Source: a virus
DNA: 22,392 nt
Strand: one strand, 5' to 3'
IMG/VR virus record: IMGVR_UViG_3300025168_000744
Span: 1 to 22,392 of that record
The notes under the pieces are model-generated. The model saw only the letters and a program-made list of their open reading frames with translations, was not told where the DNA came from and made no database searches. Each line of letters starts with the position of its first letter. Positions within the stretch are counted from its first letter, which is position 1. Both the position numbers and the translations under genes were made by a program. Below are positions 13,998 through 20,978 of this stretch, piece by piece.

Positions 13998-14551
13998 ACA
14001 TTCACAACCTTAAAATCTATTACTTCTTCTTTATTGAAGTATCTTTGAATCCATTGTGCGCCCATCCCTGCAATTACTATTTGCATAAAATGAACGCCTT
14101 TGTTTGTTCCATCCCAAGAATCGCCTTGACAACTAAAAGAACCATCTTCGCCCGTAAGCAAAGTATCGTGCATATTAGAATCTGCCCTATGGCTAACAAG
14201 GGCGGCATTCCTACCTTGCGCTCGTAAGTCCAACCATTTAATACTTGTGTTGTATAAGGTTCGACGAACACTCAAATTATCAACACAACATATTACTAAG
14301 TCATAGCCTTCCATTTGCTTTACTGTAAGAATAGGAAACTTAGAATAATGATGGACTGATTCATACTCATTCATCATTACACTGGCTTTATTCTGCCCAA
14401 CATGACCTTTCTTAAAGTTTTGATAGGTTAAGTTCTTTGTTTCTACAATATCGGGGTCTGCAACAGTAATGTTGTATAGTCCGACTTTATCTAAGTATTG
14501 AGTCAAGAATGACCCAATCCCGCCTGTTCCAATTATTAATATTTTTCTCAT
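13994..14551 (-). CDS. E1/ThiF/MoeB-like adenylating enzyme
   Basis: A 185-aa Rossmann-fold protein of the ubiquitin-activating superfamily. It has the nucleotide loop GTGGIGS (residues 8-14) and acidic strand end ADPDIVETKNL (Asp32, Asp34, Asn40-Leu41). GHVGQNKA carries Lys55, and ICCVDN holds the Asp (91) equivalent to the MoeB Mg/ATP aspartate. WLDLRAQGR follows, with Cys141 as a possible thioester cysteine. The Arg of the usual 'NLNRQ' is Tyr here (NLTYQ). The protein is shorter than MoeB/ThiF (about 245 aa), with no zinc-cysteine pairs. It should adenylate the C-terminal Gly of a Ub-like partner; a candidate is at 19428-19628. The ATG follows GGAGAGAATAAAT. Confidence 0.88.
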   Translation of the reverse strand: MRKILIIGTGGIGSFLTQYLDKVGLYNITVADPDIVETKNLTYQNFKKGHVGQNKASVMMNEYESVHHYSKFPILTVKQMEGYDLVICCVDNLSVRRTLYNTSIKWLDLRAQGRNAALVSHRADSNMHDTLLTGEDGSFSCQGDSWDGTNKGVHFMQIVIAGMGAQWIQRYFNKEEVIDFKVVNV

Positions 14552-14553
14552 AT

Positions 14554-15417
14554 TTATTCTCTCCTTTCTAATTCACTTATTTGTTTGCCTTTTACTTGGG
14601 CACAAGTTTCTAATCCAATTAATCCTAAAAGGACTTTGGTTTGTTTTTGTATTGCCGACCAAGAAGCATCACTCCTCTCGGCAATAAGTTTCAATGTAAT
14701 TTTTGGATATACAAAGATGTTCTTTGAAATCCAACAGATGCTTTCATAGTATGCGGGCGTTTTATTATACTCGCTACTAATTACTATTGGTTCAAATAAC
14801 TCAAGAGTTTCCATACATTGAGAGATGAAAACAATATCATCAGTTATTTGATTGGCTACCTTCTTTAAGAGGTATTGTGGGTCTGGTTGTAAATACTTCA
14901 TTCTACTACCATAATAAGAGTTAATTTTTCTTATTAAACGATTCAATGATTTACCGCCACAATTAAACTCCTCGCTCGCTTTCTTTGCTGTAATGGGTGT
15001 TTTGTTTTCTTTCATAACAAACCACACAACTGCTGTTGCTCTTACTTCTAACGAAACGCCCTTGAATGTGTTTTTAGAATGTAGTTCTCTATATACTTCG
15101 CCAACTCTATCTCGAAGAGTAGTATTGGCATTAAACACACTTGATAAAACCAATTGTCCTAAAACTATTGCCTTTCTAATGTGGCTATCCTTACTACTGT
15201 ATCTGTTATGGATATGAGCCATTTTACTTTTACCTGCAATAGTGCTACCCAATTGAGTTGTTCTTTCGGAAGAACTTTTCAGCACTTCTTTATCTATTGA
15301 AATTTGTCGTTCTTCAAATAATTCGGTAGCAACAATCAAACCACATTCTTTACATGCGGTTTCTCCCATCACTTCATCATATTCAAATTCACTTGTGTTG
15401 CACTCTAAGCATTTCAT
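14554..15417 (-). CDS. tfb: Transcription factor B (TFIIB-like)
   Basis: A 287-aa archaeal TFB. The N-terminal zinc ribbon is C3-LE-C6 ... C22-KE-C25-G. A B-reader-like linker with many Ser/Thr follows (SSERTTQLGSTIAGK). Then come two cyclin-fold repeats: about 70-175 (KAIVLGQLVLSSVFN, VRATAVVWFVMKE, GGKSLNRLIRKIN) and the last 110 residues ending in the KLIAERSDASWSAIQKQTK helix-turn-helix. It should recruit host RNA polymerase with TBP and could redirect transcription to viral promoters. The longest frame starts at 15444, but AGGAAGG lies 6 nt before the ATG at 15415-15417 and family length agrees. It overlaps the upstream gene by 29 nt. Confidence 0.9.
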   Translation of the reverse strand: MKCLECNTSEFEYDEVMGETACKECGLIVATELFEERQISIDKEVLKSSSERTTQLGSTIAGKSKMAHIHNRYSSKDSHIRKAIVLGQLVLSSVFNANTTLRDRVGEVYRELHSKNTFKGVSLEVRATAVVWFVMKENKTPITAKKASEEFNCGGKSLNRLIRKINSYYGSRMKYLQPDPQYLLKKVANQITDDIVFISQCMETLELFEPIVISSEYNKTPAYYESICWISKNIFVYPKITLKLIAERSDASWSAIQKQTKVLLGLIGLETCAQVKGKQISELERRE

Positions 15418-16564
15418 CAAAATCCTTCCTATTTGTATTTTCATCAGTAATCAAGTATCTCTTGATTGTATTTACAATTCGTATTGTATGAGTATCGTTA
15501 ATCAATGCTAAGGCTCTTGTTGCGAACTGGTCGCCAAGTGAAGAACCCTTCGCCATATTATCAATGCAAATTGGGCCTTTCCATTTCCATTCACATTCCA
15601 TGAAGTCTAAAGGCTTATCGTCTTTAGTTTCAGGAACAGGCTGACAAACATATGTAGATACCATTTGAATATCACTCTTAAATTCAGTTGCAGTCAATAG
15701 CCAATCATAACCTTGTCCTTTAACAAAAAGGGATTCCGGCTCTTTGCCTTTCATTACCAAATGTAGTTTATCGGGTGCTTCTTCGACCAATTCATGCAAG
15801 AGTTGTATTGCTCTGTCTTCTACAATATCCTGCTGTCTGTTCTGTCGCAGAAATTGACGCATCAATTCTAAGTCCGAATCACTCGGTTCATTCCCTATGA
15901 GATAAGTGTATAGTCTTTTTATTCCCATATGCTTAAACTTACCTTGTTTCTTTCCATGTAAAAAGAAAGTGCAAAACTTATCAAGTTCTTTATTTGTTAT
16001 GCTCGCCCAAACACCATCACTTATTTCGATAGCACATTCTTTTTCAGAAATTTGCTGAACATTCAAACGAACATCTATCTTGTTAAAGTTAATGTAATAG
16101 TGAAAAGGCACTCGATTCTCAATACAATACTTTACATTCTCGGAAAGGCTCAAAACTTTCATCATTGATGACAATAGTTTAGTTGCTGACTTTTCTCTAA
16201 TTGCGGTTACTGTTACTCTCGCAAGAGCATTAGCAATAGTAGAAGCCGATTCCGATTTACCATTTAATTTATAGCGACCTTTCGTTCTTTGAATCGCTAT
16301 TGGTAACTCTTCAATTTTAATAAGAAGGGGTATGTCATCCCGAAACCCAATTCTAGGAGTATTGTATTGGTGTCTTTTAGATAATGCACCTTTCCAAAAG
16401 GCGACAAGACCTGCATGAATTGGGTCTTTTTTGCTTCTATTATATTCTACTTTATATTCCCAACCTGCACCATAATTAGATAATTGTTCGCATGCTACTT
16501 TAACAGTAGGGAAATATTCTCTGGTGTCGTCTGGTTTTCTAATTTTTATTCCTATTTCTTTCAT
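15389..16564 (-). CDS. Unknown protein, 391 aa
   Basis: A long alpha/beta protein I cannot place. The first 100 residues include a beta-rich block (KVACEQLSNYGAGWEYKVEY) and a basic region. The middle has strands FHYYINFNKIDVRLNVQQI and a Lys-rich turn (FFLHGKKQGKFKH), then a helical part. The last 130 residues hold alternating strands (LFVKGQGYDWLLTATEFK, MVSTYVCQP, FMECEWKWKGPICIDN) and two helices with Arg. Scattered cysteines form no clear zinc site, and no P-loop, nuclease triad or membrane segment is visible. It precedes and overlaps TFB, so a nucleic-acid or transcription role is possible by context only. The ATG has a weak site (GTGAG). Confidence 0.75.
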   Translation of the reverse strand: MKEIGIKIRKPDDTREYFPTVKVACEQLSNYGAGWEYKVEYNRSKKDPIHAGLVAFWKGALSKRHQYNTPRIGFRDDIPLLIKIEELPIAIQRTKGRYKLNGKSESASTIANALARVTVTAIREKSATKLLSSMMKVLSLSENVKYCIENRVPFHYYINFNKIDVRLNVQQISEKECAIEISDGVWASITNKELDKFCTFFLHGKKQGKFKHMGIKRLYTYLIGNEPSDSDLELMRQFLRQNRQQDIVEDRAIQLLHELVEEAPDKLHLVMKGKEPESLFVKGQGYDWLLTATEFKSDIQMVSTYVCQPVPETKDDKPLDFMECEWKWKGPICIDNMAKGSSLGDQFATRALALINDTHTIRIVNTIKRYLITDENTNRKDFDEMLRVQHK

Positions 16565-16568
16565 AATC

Positions 16569-16739
16569 TCACATCATGTATATGTTGTCATTTTTATTGT
16601 TTGAAGCACAGTTATCGTGCATTTCTTTTCTAATTTCTTCTGGTATTAGCAATTGTTGGCCGCATATGCGACAAGAGGTTGCTATCCTCTTCTTGTAAGT
16701 CCGGTGACTCTTAATATACTTTGGGTCTTTTTCTTTCAT
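16569..16739 (-). CDS. Small zinc-finger protein, 56 aa
   Basis: A 56-codon gene with GGTGG 5 nt before the ATG and an ATGA overlap with the upstream stop. The basic N-terminus (KEKDPKYIKSHRTYKKR) is followed by C23-RI-C26 and, 14 residues on, His41-x2-Cys44, a C2HC finger arrangement. Probably nucleic-acid or protein binding. The family is not recognised. Confidence 0.7.
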   Translation of the reverse strand: MKEKDPKYIKSHRTYKKRIATSCRICGQQLLIPEEIRKEMHDNCASNNKNDNIYMM

Positions 16740-17068
16740 GTTTTCCACCCAAATGTCAATTTACACACTTCGCAATCATAATTACATTCATCCTTATTTA
16801 GTTCATGGTATATGATTGCATTACTCCTATCAACCAAATGTTTATCTTTCCATCTATTAAAACCTAATTCAATTGCTTCGTCAAATTCCCAAAGAGCAGT
16901 ATCTAAACTTTGTTCGATTCTATATAACCTATCATCAGATGGTAACTCTTCACAAACTTCTATTGCTAATAGTAATCTAGTCTTTGACTGTTCCGAAAAA
17001 TCATTTAGTAGAGACAATATGGCTTTCTTATATTCATCATAAGATAATTTCCTATAAGAAAGAGCCAT
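16736..17068 (-). CDS. Hypothetical helical protein, 110 aa
   Basis: An unrecognised protein with three acidic helices (LSYDEYKKAILSLLNDF, TRLLLAIEVCEELP, LDTALWEFDEAIELGF) and a C-terminal cluster C-NYD-C-EV-C that may bind metal. The ATG is preceded by AGGTGATTAGAT. It starts 11 nt after the ribonucleotide reductase stop and overlaps the small zinc-finger gene. It might be an accessory of either, but nothing in the sequence settles this. Confidence 0.7.
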   Translation of the reverse strand: MALSYRKLSYDEYKKAILSLLNDFSEQSKTRLLLAIEVCEELPSDDRLYRIEQSLDTALWEFDEAIELGFNRWKDKHLVDRSNAIIYHELNKDECNYDCEVCKLTFGWKT

Positions 17069-17079
17069 ATCTAATCACC

Positions 17080-18957
17080 TTAGATTTCGCACAATCCACC
17101 GGCACAGGCTATTTCACCAGAAAGGTCAGTATTATCTTCACTTTCAGTTACTTTAGTTAAATCTATTGAGCCAAGAAGAGAATACAAGTTAGTATATTCT
17201 TCTTTAGTTATTGTTTCAAATGGTGCTTGTTTATATGTTCCGCCATCAAACGGAAGAACAGACAGTCCATTGTAATAATGTCGGTTAAACCACATCCATT
17301 CAGCAACATCATCCCATTCATCTTCTTTGATTGAGATAGTAGCAGATACATTATGTGTATTCATCCCATCAACATGCCCATTATTAACCCAACGAATACT
17401 AAATTGTTTTACTCTTTCAAGCAAATCAAATACACTTTCACTTCGGGTAATTGCATTTTCTGGTGCTTTTTGAGGAATACTAATTACTGCTTGTTCAGTT
17501 GGATTAAAGTATTCATCTTCAACCAATTCGGGATGGTTGGTAGCCAAATAATTATAAATTGCTTCATTCTTACCAACTCGAACCCGACGAATATAATAAT
17601 TGTCGTGCCAAGCATGAATACCTGAAGAAGAACCTAAAACAAGAGAAGTAGTTCCTGCGGGCTTAACACAAGTAATTCTACTCGCTGGATTAATTCCAAG
17701 TATTTTAGCAACTCTATGATTTTCTAACTTTGCTTGTAGAGAAGCAGATTCAATATCCAATTTCTCAACGATATTAGAAGCAATACCTGTCATTGATACT
17801 CCTAACAAAGAATCCTTTTCAGTTGTTTTACGCCAAATATCACGCAAATAATGAAAATCAGTATATCCCGCTTGTAATGTTCCTAAGAAAGCCGCCGCTT
17901 TTACTCTGTCTTCTAAATCCTTTTGTCCTTCAACAGTAGAAGCATTTACTTCTGTAAGATTACAGAATTGAAACGGTCTTAGAGCAATTTCACAACAAGG
18001 ATTAGTTCCCCAATCTTTATCATTACTGAAATAAATTCCGGGTTCTCCGCTACCACTTAATTGAATCCTTTCCCAAACATTCATAAAAAATTCTTTATCT
18101 ATTCTATGTCTAAGCAATACTGCTGAATTGTTTGCTCTACCTCTTTGTGGGTTATTTTCCCACCAATTACCGGCTTTACAAGAAAGCATACTAGAATCAT
18201 CAGCACTAAATAAACTAATCATAGCGGCACGACGAATACCTCCTGCTAATACAGCATCGGCTAAATGGCACATAATATCATGTGCTTGAATTGGCTTCAA
18301 TTTAGAACCATTAGGCATGTTTTGTAAGATACCTTCAACCTTAACTAAACATTCACGCAAAGGTTGAGGGCCGGGTGCTTTTCCACCAGAAGTCTTTAAA
18401 AGAGAACCTTTTGGTCTAATATCAGAATAATCAAACTTTGGGCTGCTTTTTCTAATACCCATATAACACTCCATTAAGTCTTTTACTGCATTAGCCCAAC
18501 CTTCAATAGAATCATTAATGAGATAACGACGAGTTCTTTCGGAATTAGGTTGTTGGATTTCTGGTAACTGTTCAATGTGATGTCTTTGGACAGAATACCC
18601 AACCCCCGTTCCACCGAGAAGTAAAAACATAGATTCACTAAAAGCAATATAGGAGTCAATAGGCATATAAGCACAGTTATAGACCCTATTCGGACTAATC
18701 TCGACAGGCTTTCCGCCAAATTGCATAGAACGCATTGACGGGAGGACTTTTCGGGTTCTAACATAATTTGTATAGATTTCATTTATTTCACCTTTTAATT
18801 GTGGATATGTTTTAATGTGCATTTGTTCATTTCTTGAGACAATTTCATCCCAAGTTTCCCGTCTTTGTAAGTCGGGAAGATACCGAGCATATTTCATATG
18901 CACTGTAATGTCGGATAGAATTTGAATTGCTTTATTTTCTGTAGTTTCTTTTTGCAT
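17080..18957 (-). CDS. nrdJ: Adenosylcobalamin-dependent (class II) ribonucleotide reductase
   Basis: A 625-aa reductase of the monomeric triphosphate-reductase type. Key residues are present. NCAYMP holds the first redox cysteine (95). NPCCEI holds the thiyl-radical cysteine and its Glu (321, 323), and FCNLTEVN the second redox cysteine (332). VKPAGTTSLVLGSSSGIH is the substrate/phosphate region, and the C-terminal CAGGLC pair (618, 623) re-reduces the active site. The Lactobacillus enzyme is about 739 aa, so this is a compact viral form. It makes deoxynucleotides in aerobic or anaerobic cells if host B12 is available. The long frame opens with GTG at 18966 inside the ribosome-binding site AGGTG; the ATG at 18955-18957 is 6 nt after it. 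No separate small subunit is needed or seen. Confidence 0.95.
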   Translation of the reverse strand: MQKETTENKAIQILSDITVHMKYARYLPDLQRRETWDEIVSRNEQMHIKTYPQLKGEINEIYTNYVRTRKVLPSMRSMQFGGKPVEISPNRVYNCAYMPIDSYIAFSESMFLLLGGTGVGYSVQRHHIEQLPEIQQPNSERTRRYLINDSIEGWANAVKDLMECYMGIRKSSPKFDYSDIRPKGSLLKTSGGKAPGPQPLRECLVKVEGILQNMPNGSKLKPIQAHDIMCHLADAVLAGGIRRAAMISLFSADDSSMLSCKAGNWWENNPQRGRANNSAVLLRHRIDKEFFMNVWERIQLSGSGEPGIYFSNDKDWGTNPCCEIALRPFQFCNLTEVNASTVEGQKDLEDRVKAAAFLGTLQAGYTDFHYLRDIWRKTTEKDSLLGVSMTGIASNIVEKLDIESASLQAKLENHRVAKILGINPASRITCVKPAGTTSLVLGSSSGIHAWHDNYYIRRVRVGKNEAIYNYLATNHPELVEDEYFNPTEQAVISIPQKAPENAITRSESVFDLLERVKQFSIRWVNNGHVDGMNTHNVSATISIKEDEWDDVAEWMWFNRHYYNGLSVLPFDGGTYKQAPFETITKEEYTNLYSLLGSIDLTKVTESEDNTDLSGEIACAGGLCEI

Positions 18958-18959
18958 GA

Positions 18960-19334
18960 TTAACACCTATATTTTTTCGCATTTGGTAATTCTAGCAGAG
19001 AAGTAAAAGAATGAATCCATTCACCATTTTTGTAGATGACCCATTCTTTCTCTTCAACAAACTGCCAGTTATCAAAATCTTCAATTGCTTCTTTGCCATG
19101 CTTAGAAATAAGCATATTAACACAATCGAAGGTATTACCTTGATAATTTATTATTGAATGTCCTTTAGCGCATATTTTTCCAGACTTACCCTGCGCTATA
19201 ATGTGCATATCTTCATAGAAGTCAGGCTTAAAAACTGCCTTTTCATTAAAGATAATAGGAATAAGCATATTCCACCCTTTTGTTTCAAAAAAGAGATTTA
19301 ATGCTTCCTTCGAGATAAAATTAAATAAGTCCAT
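18960..19334 (-). CDS. Hypothetical protein, 124 aa
   Basis: The first ATG is at 19332-19334; upstream in-frame codons would pass through the terminator hairpin and need a TTG, so they are rejected. The protein has an N-terminal helix (DLFNFISKEALNLFFE), then beta strands (AVFKPDFYEDMHIIAQG, HSIINYQGNTFDCVNML) and an aromatic C-terminal half (NWQFVEEKEWVIYKNGEWIHSF). Cysteines are scattered. I see no known family. It lies 2 nt before the reductase and starts only 13 nt after the terminator U-run, so how it is transcribed is unclear. Confidence 0.65.
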   Translation of the reverse strand: MDLFNFISKEALNLFFETKGWNMLIPIIFNEKAVFKPDFYEDMHIIAQGKSGKICAKGHSIINYQGNTFDCVNMLISKHGKEAIEDFDNWQFVEEKEWVIYKNGEWIHSFTSLLELPNAKKYRC

Positions 19335-19347
19335 ATTTGCCACACTC

Positions 19348-19392
19348 AAAAAAGGGGCAGGGGATTGCCCGTAAAGGCAACACCCCCACCCC
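19348..19392 (-). terminator. Strong intrinsic-type terminator (hairpin + U6)
   Basis: On the minus strand RNA, GGGGUGGGGG pairs with CCCCUGCCCC through two G.U pairs. A one-base U bulge and an inner six-pair stem (GUUGCC/GGCAAU) with a 6-nt loop follow. Six U residues come directly after the stem. On the plus strand the wobble pairs become A/C mismatches, so the structure belongs to minus-strand transcripts. It lies 35 nt after the Ub-like stop. Hairpin-U terminators are classical in bacteria and less typical for archaea, where U-tracts dominate. Confidence 0.85.
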
Positions 19393-19427
19393 AAGATTCG
19401 CAAGTTGTGGTCGGTTTAATAACCTAC

Positions 19428-19628
19428 TTATCCGCCAACGATAGCAGGGGTCAAATCAACCTTAGTAACTGAATCCCAGTTAATTTCAGTGATATTCTCC
19501 CTTGAAACCATAACATTGTCAATAAACACCCAATGAGTCGGGTGTGTATCAATTTGTTCAAGAACCCCACTACTTTCAAGTGTGAGGTCTGTGTGTCCGG
19601 TTTCGTTTTGTATTCGTAATTTAATCAT
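19428..19628 (-). CDS. Ubiquitin/MoaD/ThiS-like small modifier ending in Gly-Gly
   Basis: A 66-aa protein with a beta-grasp-like order. It has a first strand IKLRIQ, second strand DLTLE, a short helix or loop, strand HWVFIDN, a turn, then the final strand VDLTPAIVGG ending exactly in Gly65-Gly66. The MoaD/ThiS/SAMP families end the same way (VxLxPxxxGG), and the di-glycine is what E1-like enzymes adenylate. An E1-like gene (13994-14551) and a JAMM protease gene (12344-12895) lie in the same transcriptional direction. It may be conjugated to proteins or carry sulfur as a thiocarboxylate. The helix is shorter than usual, so the fold is inferred. The ATG follows GGAGG at 7 nt and overlaps the preceding small gene. 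Confidence 0.65.
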   Translation of the reverse strand: MIKLRIQNETGHTDLTLESSGVLEQIDTHPTHWVFIDNVMVSRENITEINWDSVTKVDLTPAIVGG

Positions 19629-19726
19629 TCGTATGCCTCCGTTGCATTCTCTCCATGTCCTACACCCTTATAAAGCGATGTGGGTTGGGCTGTCTTTTCA
19701 TTTTGCTTCATTTCTTTCTTATTCAT
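19625..19726 (-). CDS. Hypothetical protein, 33 aa
   Basis: A 33-codon gene whose TGA overlaps the ATG of the Ub-like gene (ATGA). It has AAGGAAGTG about 7 nt before its ATG. The peptide is Lys/Glu-rich with a Gly-containing end (YKGVGHGENATEAYE) and probably disordered. It may act as a translational leader or partner of the Ub-like protein; nothing more can be said. Confidence 0.55.
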   Translation of the reverse strand: MNKKEMKQNEKTAQPTSLYKGVGHGENATEAYE

Positions 19727-19742
19727 TTTTTTTCACTTCCTT

Positions 19743-20009
19743 TTAATATTCGGCTTCATAAGCCCTATCTTCTTTCTCAAAATTTCTTTGTTCCAATAAA
19801 TACGCATCTAAGAGCGAATCCATCTTTCCTTGTAGGCTTTCGATAATACCTGCAATAACCTTTCTATTATAACTAATCCATATTCTATGGTATATATTAA
19901 CTATTACTTTAGGGTTATCTTCTTCATCCATCGAAATTACAATAGGTGGCAACTCTGCGTCATCAACCATTCTAAATTCAACTTTCCTTTCTTTTTCCAT
20001 TATGTTCAT
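19743..20009 (-). CDS. Hypothetical protein, 88 aa
   Basis: A mixed protein: strands PPIVISMDE and KVIVNIYHRIWISY, then a long amphipathic helix VIAGIIESLQGKMDSLLDAYLLEQRNFEKE. I have no confident family for it. It lies two genes upstream of the Ub-like gene and overlaps the 121-aa gene by 4 nt, so it may belong to the same functional set. The start has GGAGGAATATCA upstream, encoded by the last codons of the preceding gene. Confidence 0.7.
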   Translation of the reverse strand: MNIMEKERKVEFRMVDDAELPPIVISMDEEDNPKVIVNIYHRIWISYNRKVIAGIIESLQGKMDSLLDAYLLEQRNFEKEDRAYEAEY

Positions 20010-20371
20010 TGATATTCCTCCATTTCAAAATTTGGCAGCACTTTGGCAACTACCTCTCCATTTTCGTCATATACTTCTTGTGATATTTGGTCTAATACCC
20101 AATGTGCCTCTTCATGTATTACAAACCTTACATTATCAGAATTAATAGAAAATAACGGCACTTCTACATTTTCTAAGAATCTCTTTTGCAATTCAAAAAC
20201 AAGCATTTTACTGTATGAAATAACTTCATCAGCATTCAATTCCAAATCACTATTTACAAGTATTTGTTGTATATCAACGAGGCTAATCTCTCCTTTGTCA
20301 TACAATAAGTTAAGCACCTTTCTGTCTATTTGCCCTATCATATCATATTCCTCTTGGCTTGTTGTCGTCAT
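20006..20371 (-). CDS. Hypothetical protein with HEExH-like motif, 121 aa
   Basis: A helical N-terminal half (DRKVLNLLYDKGEISLVDIQQIL) looks like a winged-helix-type start and is followed by helix SYSKMLVFELQKRFL. Residues near 88-92 read H-E-E-A-H in VRFVIHEEAHWVLDQI, which fits the HExxH zinc-protease pattern. A downstream third ligand (His/Glu) is not obvious, and the protein is small for a protease. A metal-binding or regulatory protein is equally likely. The ATG follows AGGTGATGGC. It overlaps both neighbours. Confidence 0.65.
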   Translation of the reverse strand: MTTTSQEEYDMIGQIDRKVLNLLYDKGEISLVDIQQILVNSDLELNADEVISYSKMLVFELQKRFLENVEVPLFSINSDNVRFVIHEEAHWVLDQISQEVYDENGEVVAKVLPNFEMEEYQ

Positions 20372-20667
20372 GCCATCACCTGCAACAATGATGCTAAGGA
20401 CTCTTTATTCTTTGCGGCTACAAGTGCAAATAGTCGCTCATAATCGGGATTATCGTCAGCATCAACGAGACTAATTAGAGTATCGGACAACATTCGAGCC
20501 ATTCTACTCATACTTAAATCCATGAACACTTTTGCCATTTTGATACTTAAATCATATTTCATTTGTTCATGTGCTAAACAATGAACACAATTAACACGCA
20601 TCATTACATCATGTTGAAAATCAAATTGTAATATTTGACCTTCATTATTACATTCTTCGCAATTCAT
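20368..20667 (-). CDS. Small zinc-binding protein, 99 aa
   Basis: The N-terminus has C3-EE-C6 and C27-VH-C30 pairs, a four-cysteine zinc site with a hydrophobic insert. It is followed by a Met-rich helical C-terminal half (MAKVFMDLSMSRMARMLSDTLISLV). Unknown family. It starts at a GAAGAAGAATG junction and overlaps the 121-aa gene by 4 nt. Probably a protein- or nucleic-acid-binding adaptor. Confidence 0.7.
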   Translation of the reverse strand: MNCEECNNEGQILQFDFQHDVMMRVNCVHCLAHEQMKYDLSIKMAKVFMDLSMSRMARMLSDTLISLVDADDNPDYERLFALVAAKNKESLASLLQVMA

Positions 20668-20978
20668 TCTTCTTCACACTCGCAATAATCATGCCAATCG
20701 GCACAATACTTTTCTTTACATTCTTTACATTCTTCTCCCTCCATAGAGTCATCTTGTGGGTCAATCCATGTTCCATCTTCATAGAAAAACCCACAGTCGT
20801 TAAGTAAATCATGACAATCTCTTAATTGTGATAATAAATTATCTATTTCTTTATTCAAAAAAACAACAGGGTTATTTTCACTACCTGCCCAACCGCAACG
20901 GCCACAGGCATAATAGTCTTCATCAACTTCATTTGCCATTCGGCCACAGCCTTCTCCTTGACATTCTATTTCTTTCAT
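20664..20978 (-). CDS. Small protein with two cysteine clusters, 104 aa
   Basis: A zinc-ribbon-like N-terminus (C6-x4-C11 and C25-GR-C28-G-W) resembles TFIIS/RPB9-type ribbons. A helix NKEIDNLLSQLRDCHDLL follows, then a second Cys-rich acidic end (C84-KE-C87 ... C92, C99, C101) finishing Glu3. This may be two metal sites. The gene is part of a set of small acidic proteins with the same junction sequence GGAGATGAAGAAGAATGA. Function unknown. Confidence 0.7.
   Translation of the reverse strand: MKEIECQGEGCGRMANEVDEDYYACGRCGWAGSENNPVVFLNKEIDNLLSQLRDCHDLLNDCGFFYEDGTWIDPQDDSMEGEECKECKEKYCADWHDYCECEEE

Noticed and set aside
18960-19403. Longer form of the 124-aa protein starting with TTG at 19403
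   Set aside because: The extra residues are encoded by the terminator hairpin and there is no ribosome-binding site before the TTG.
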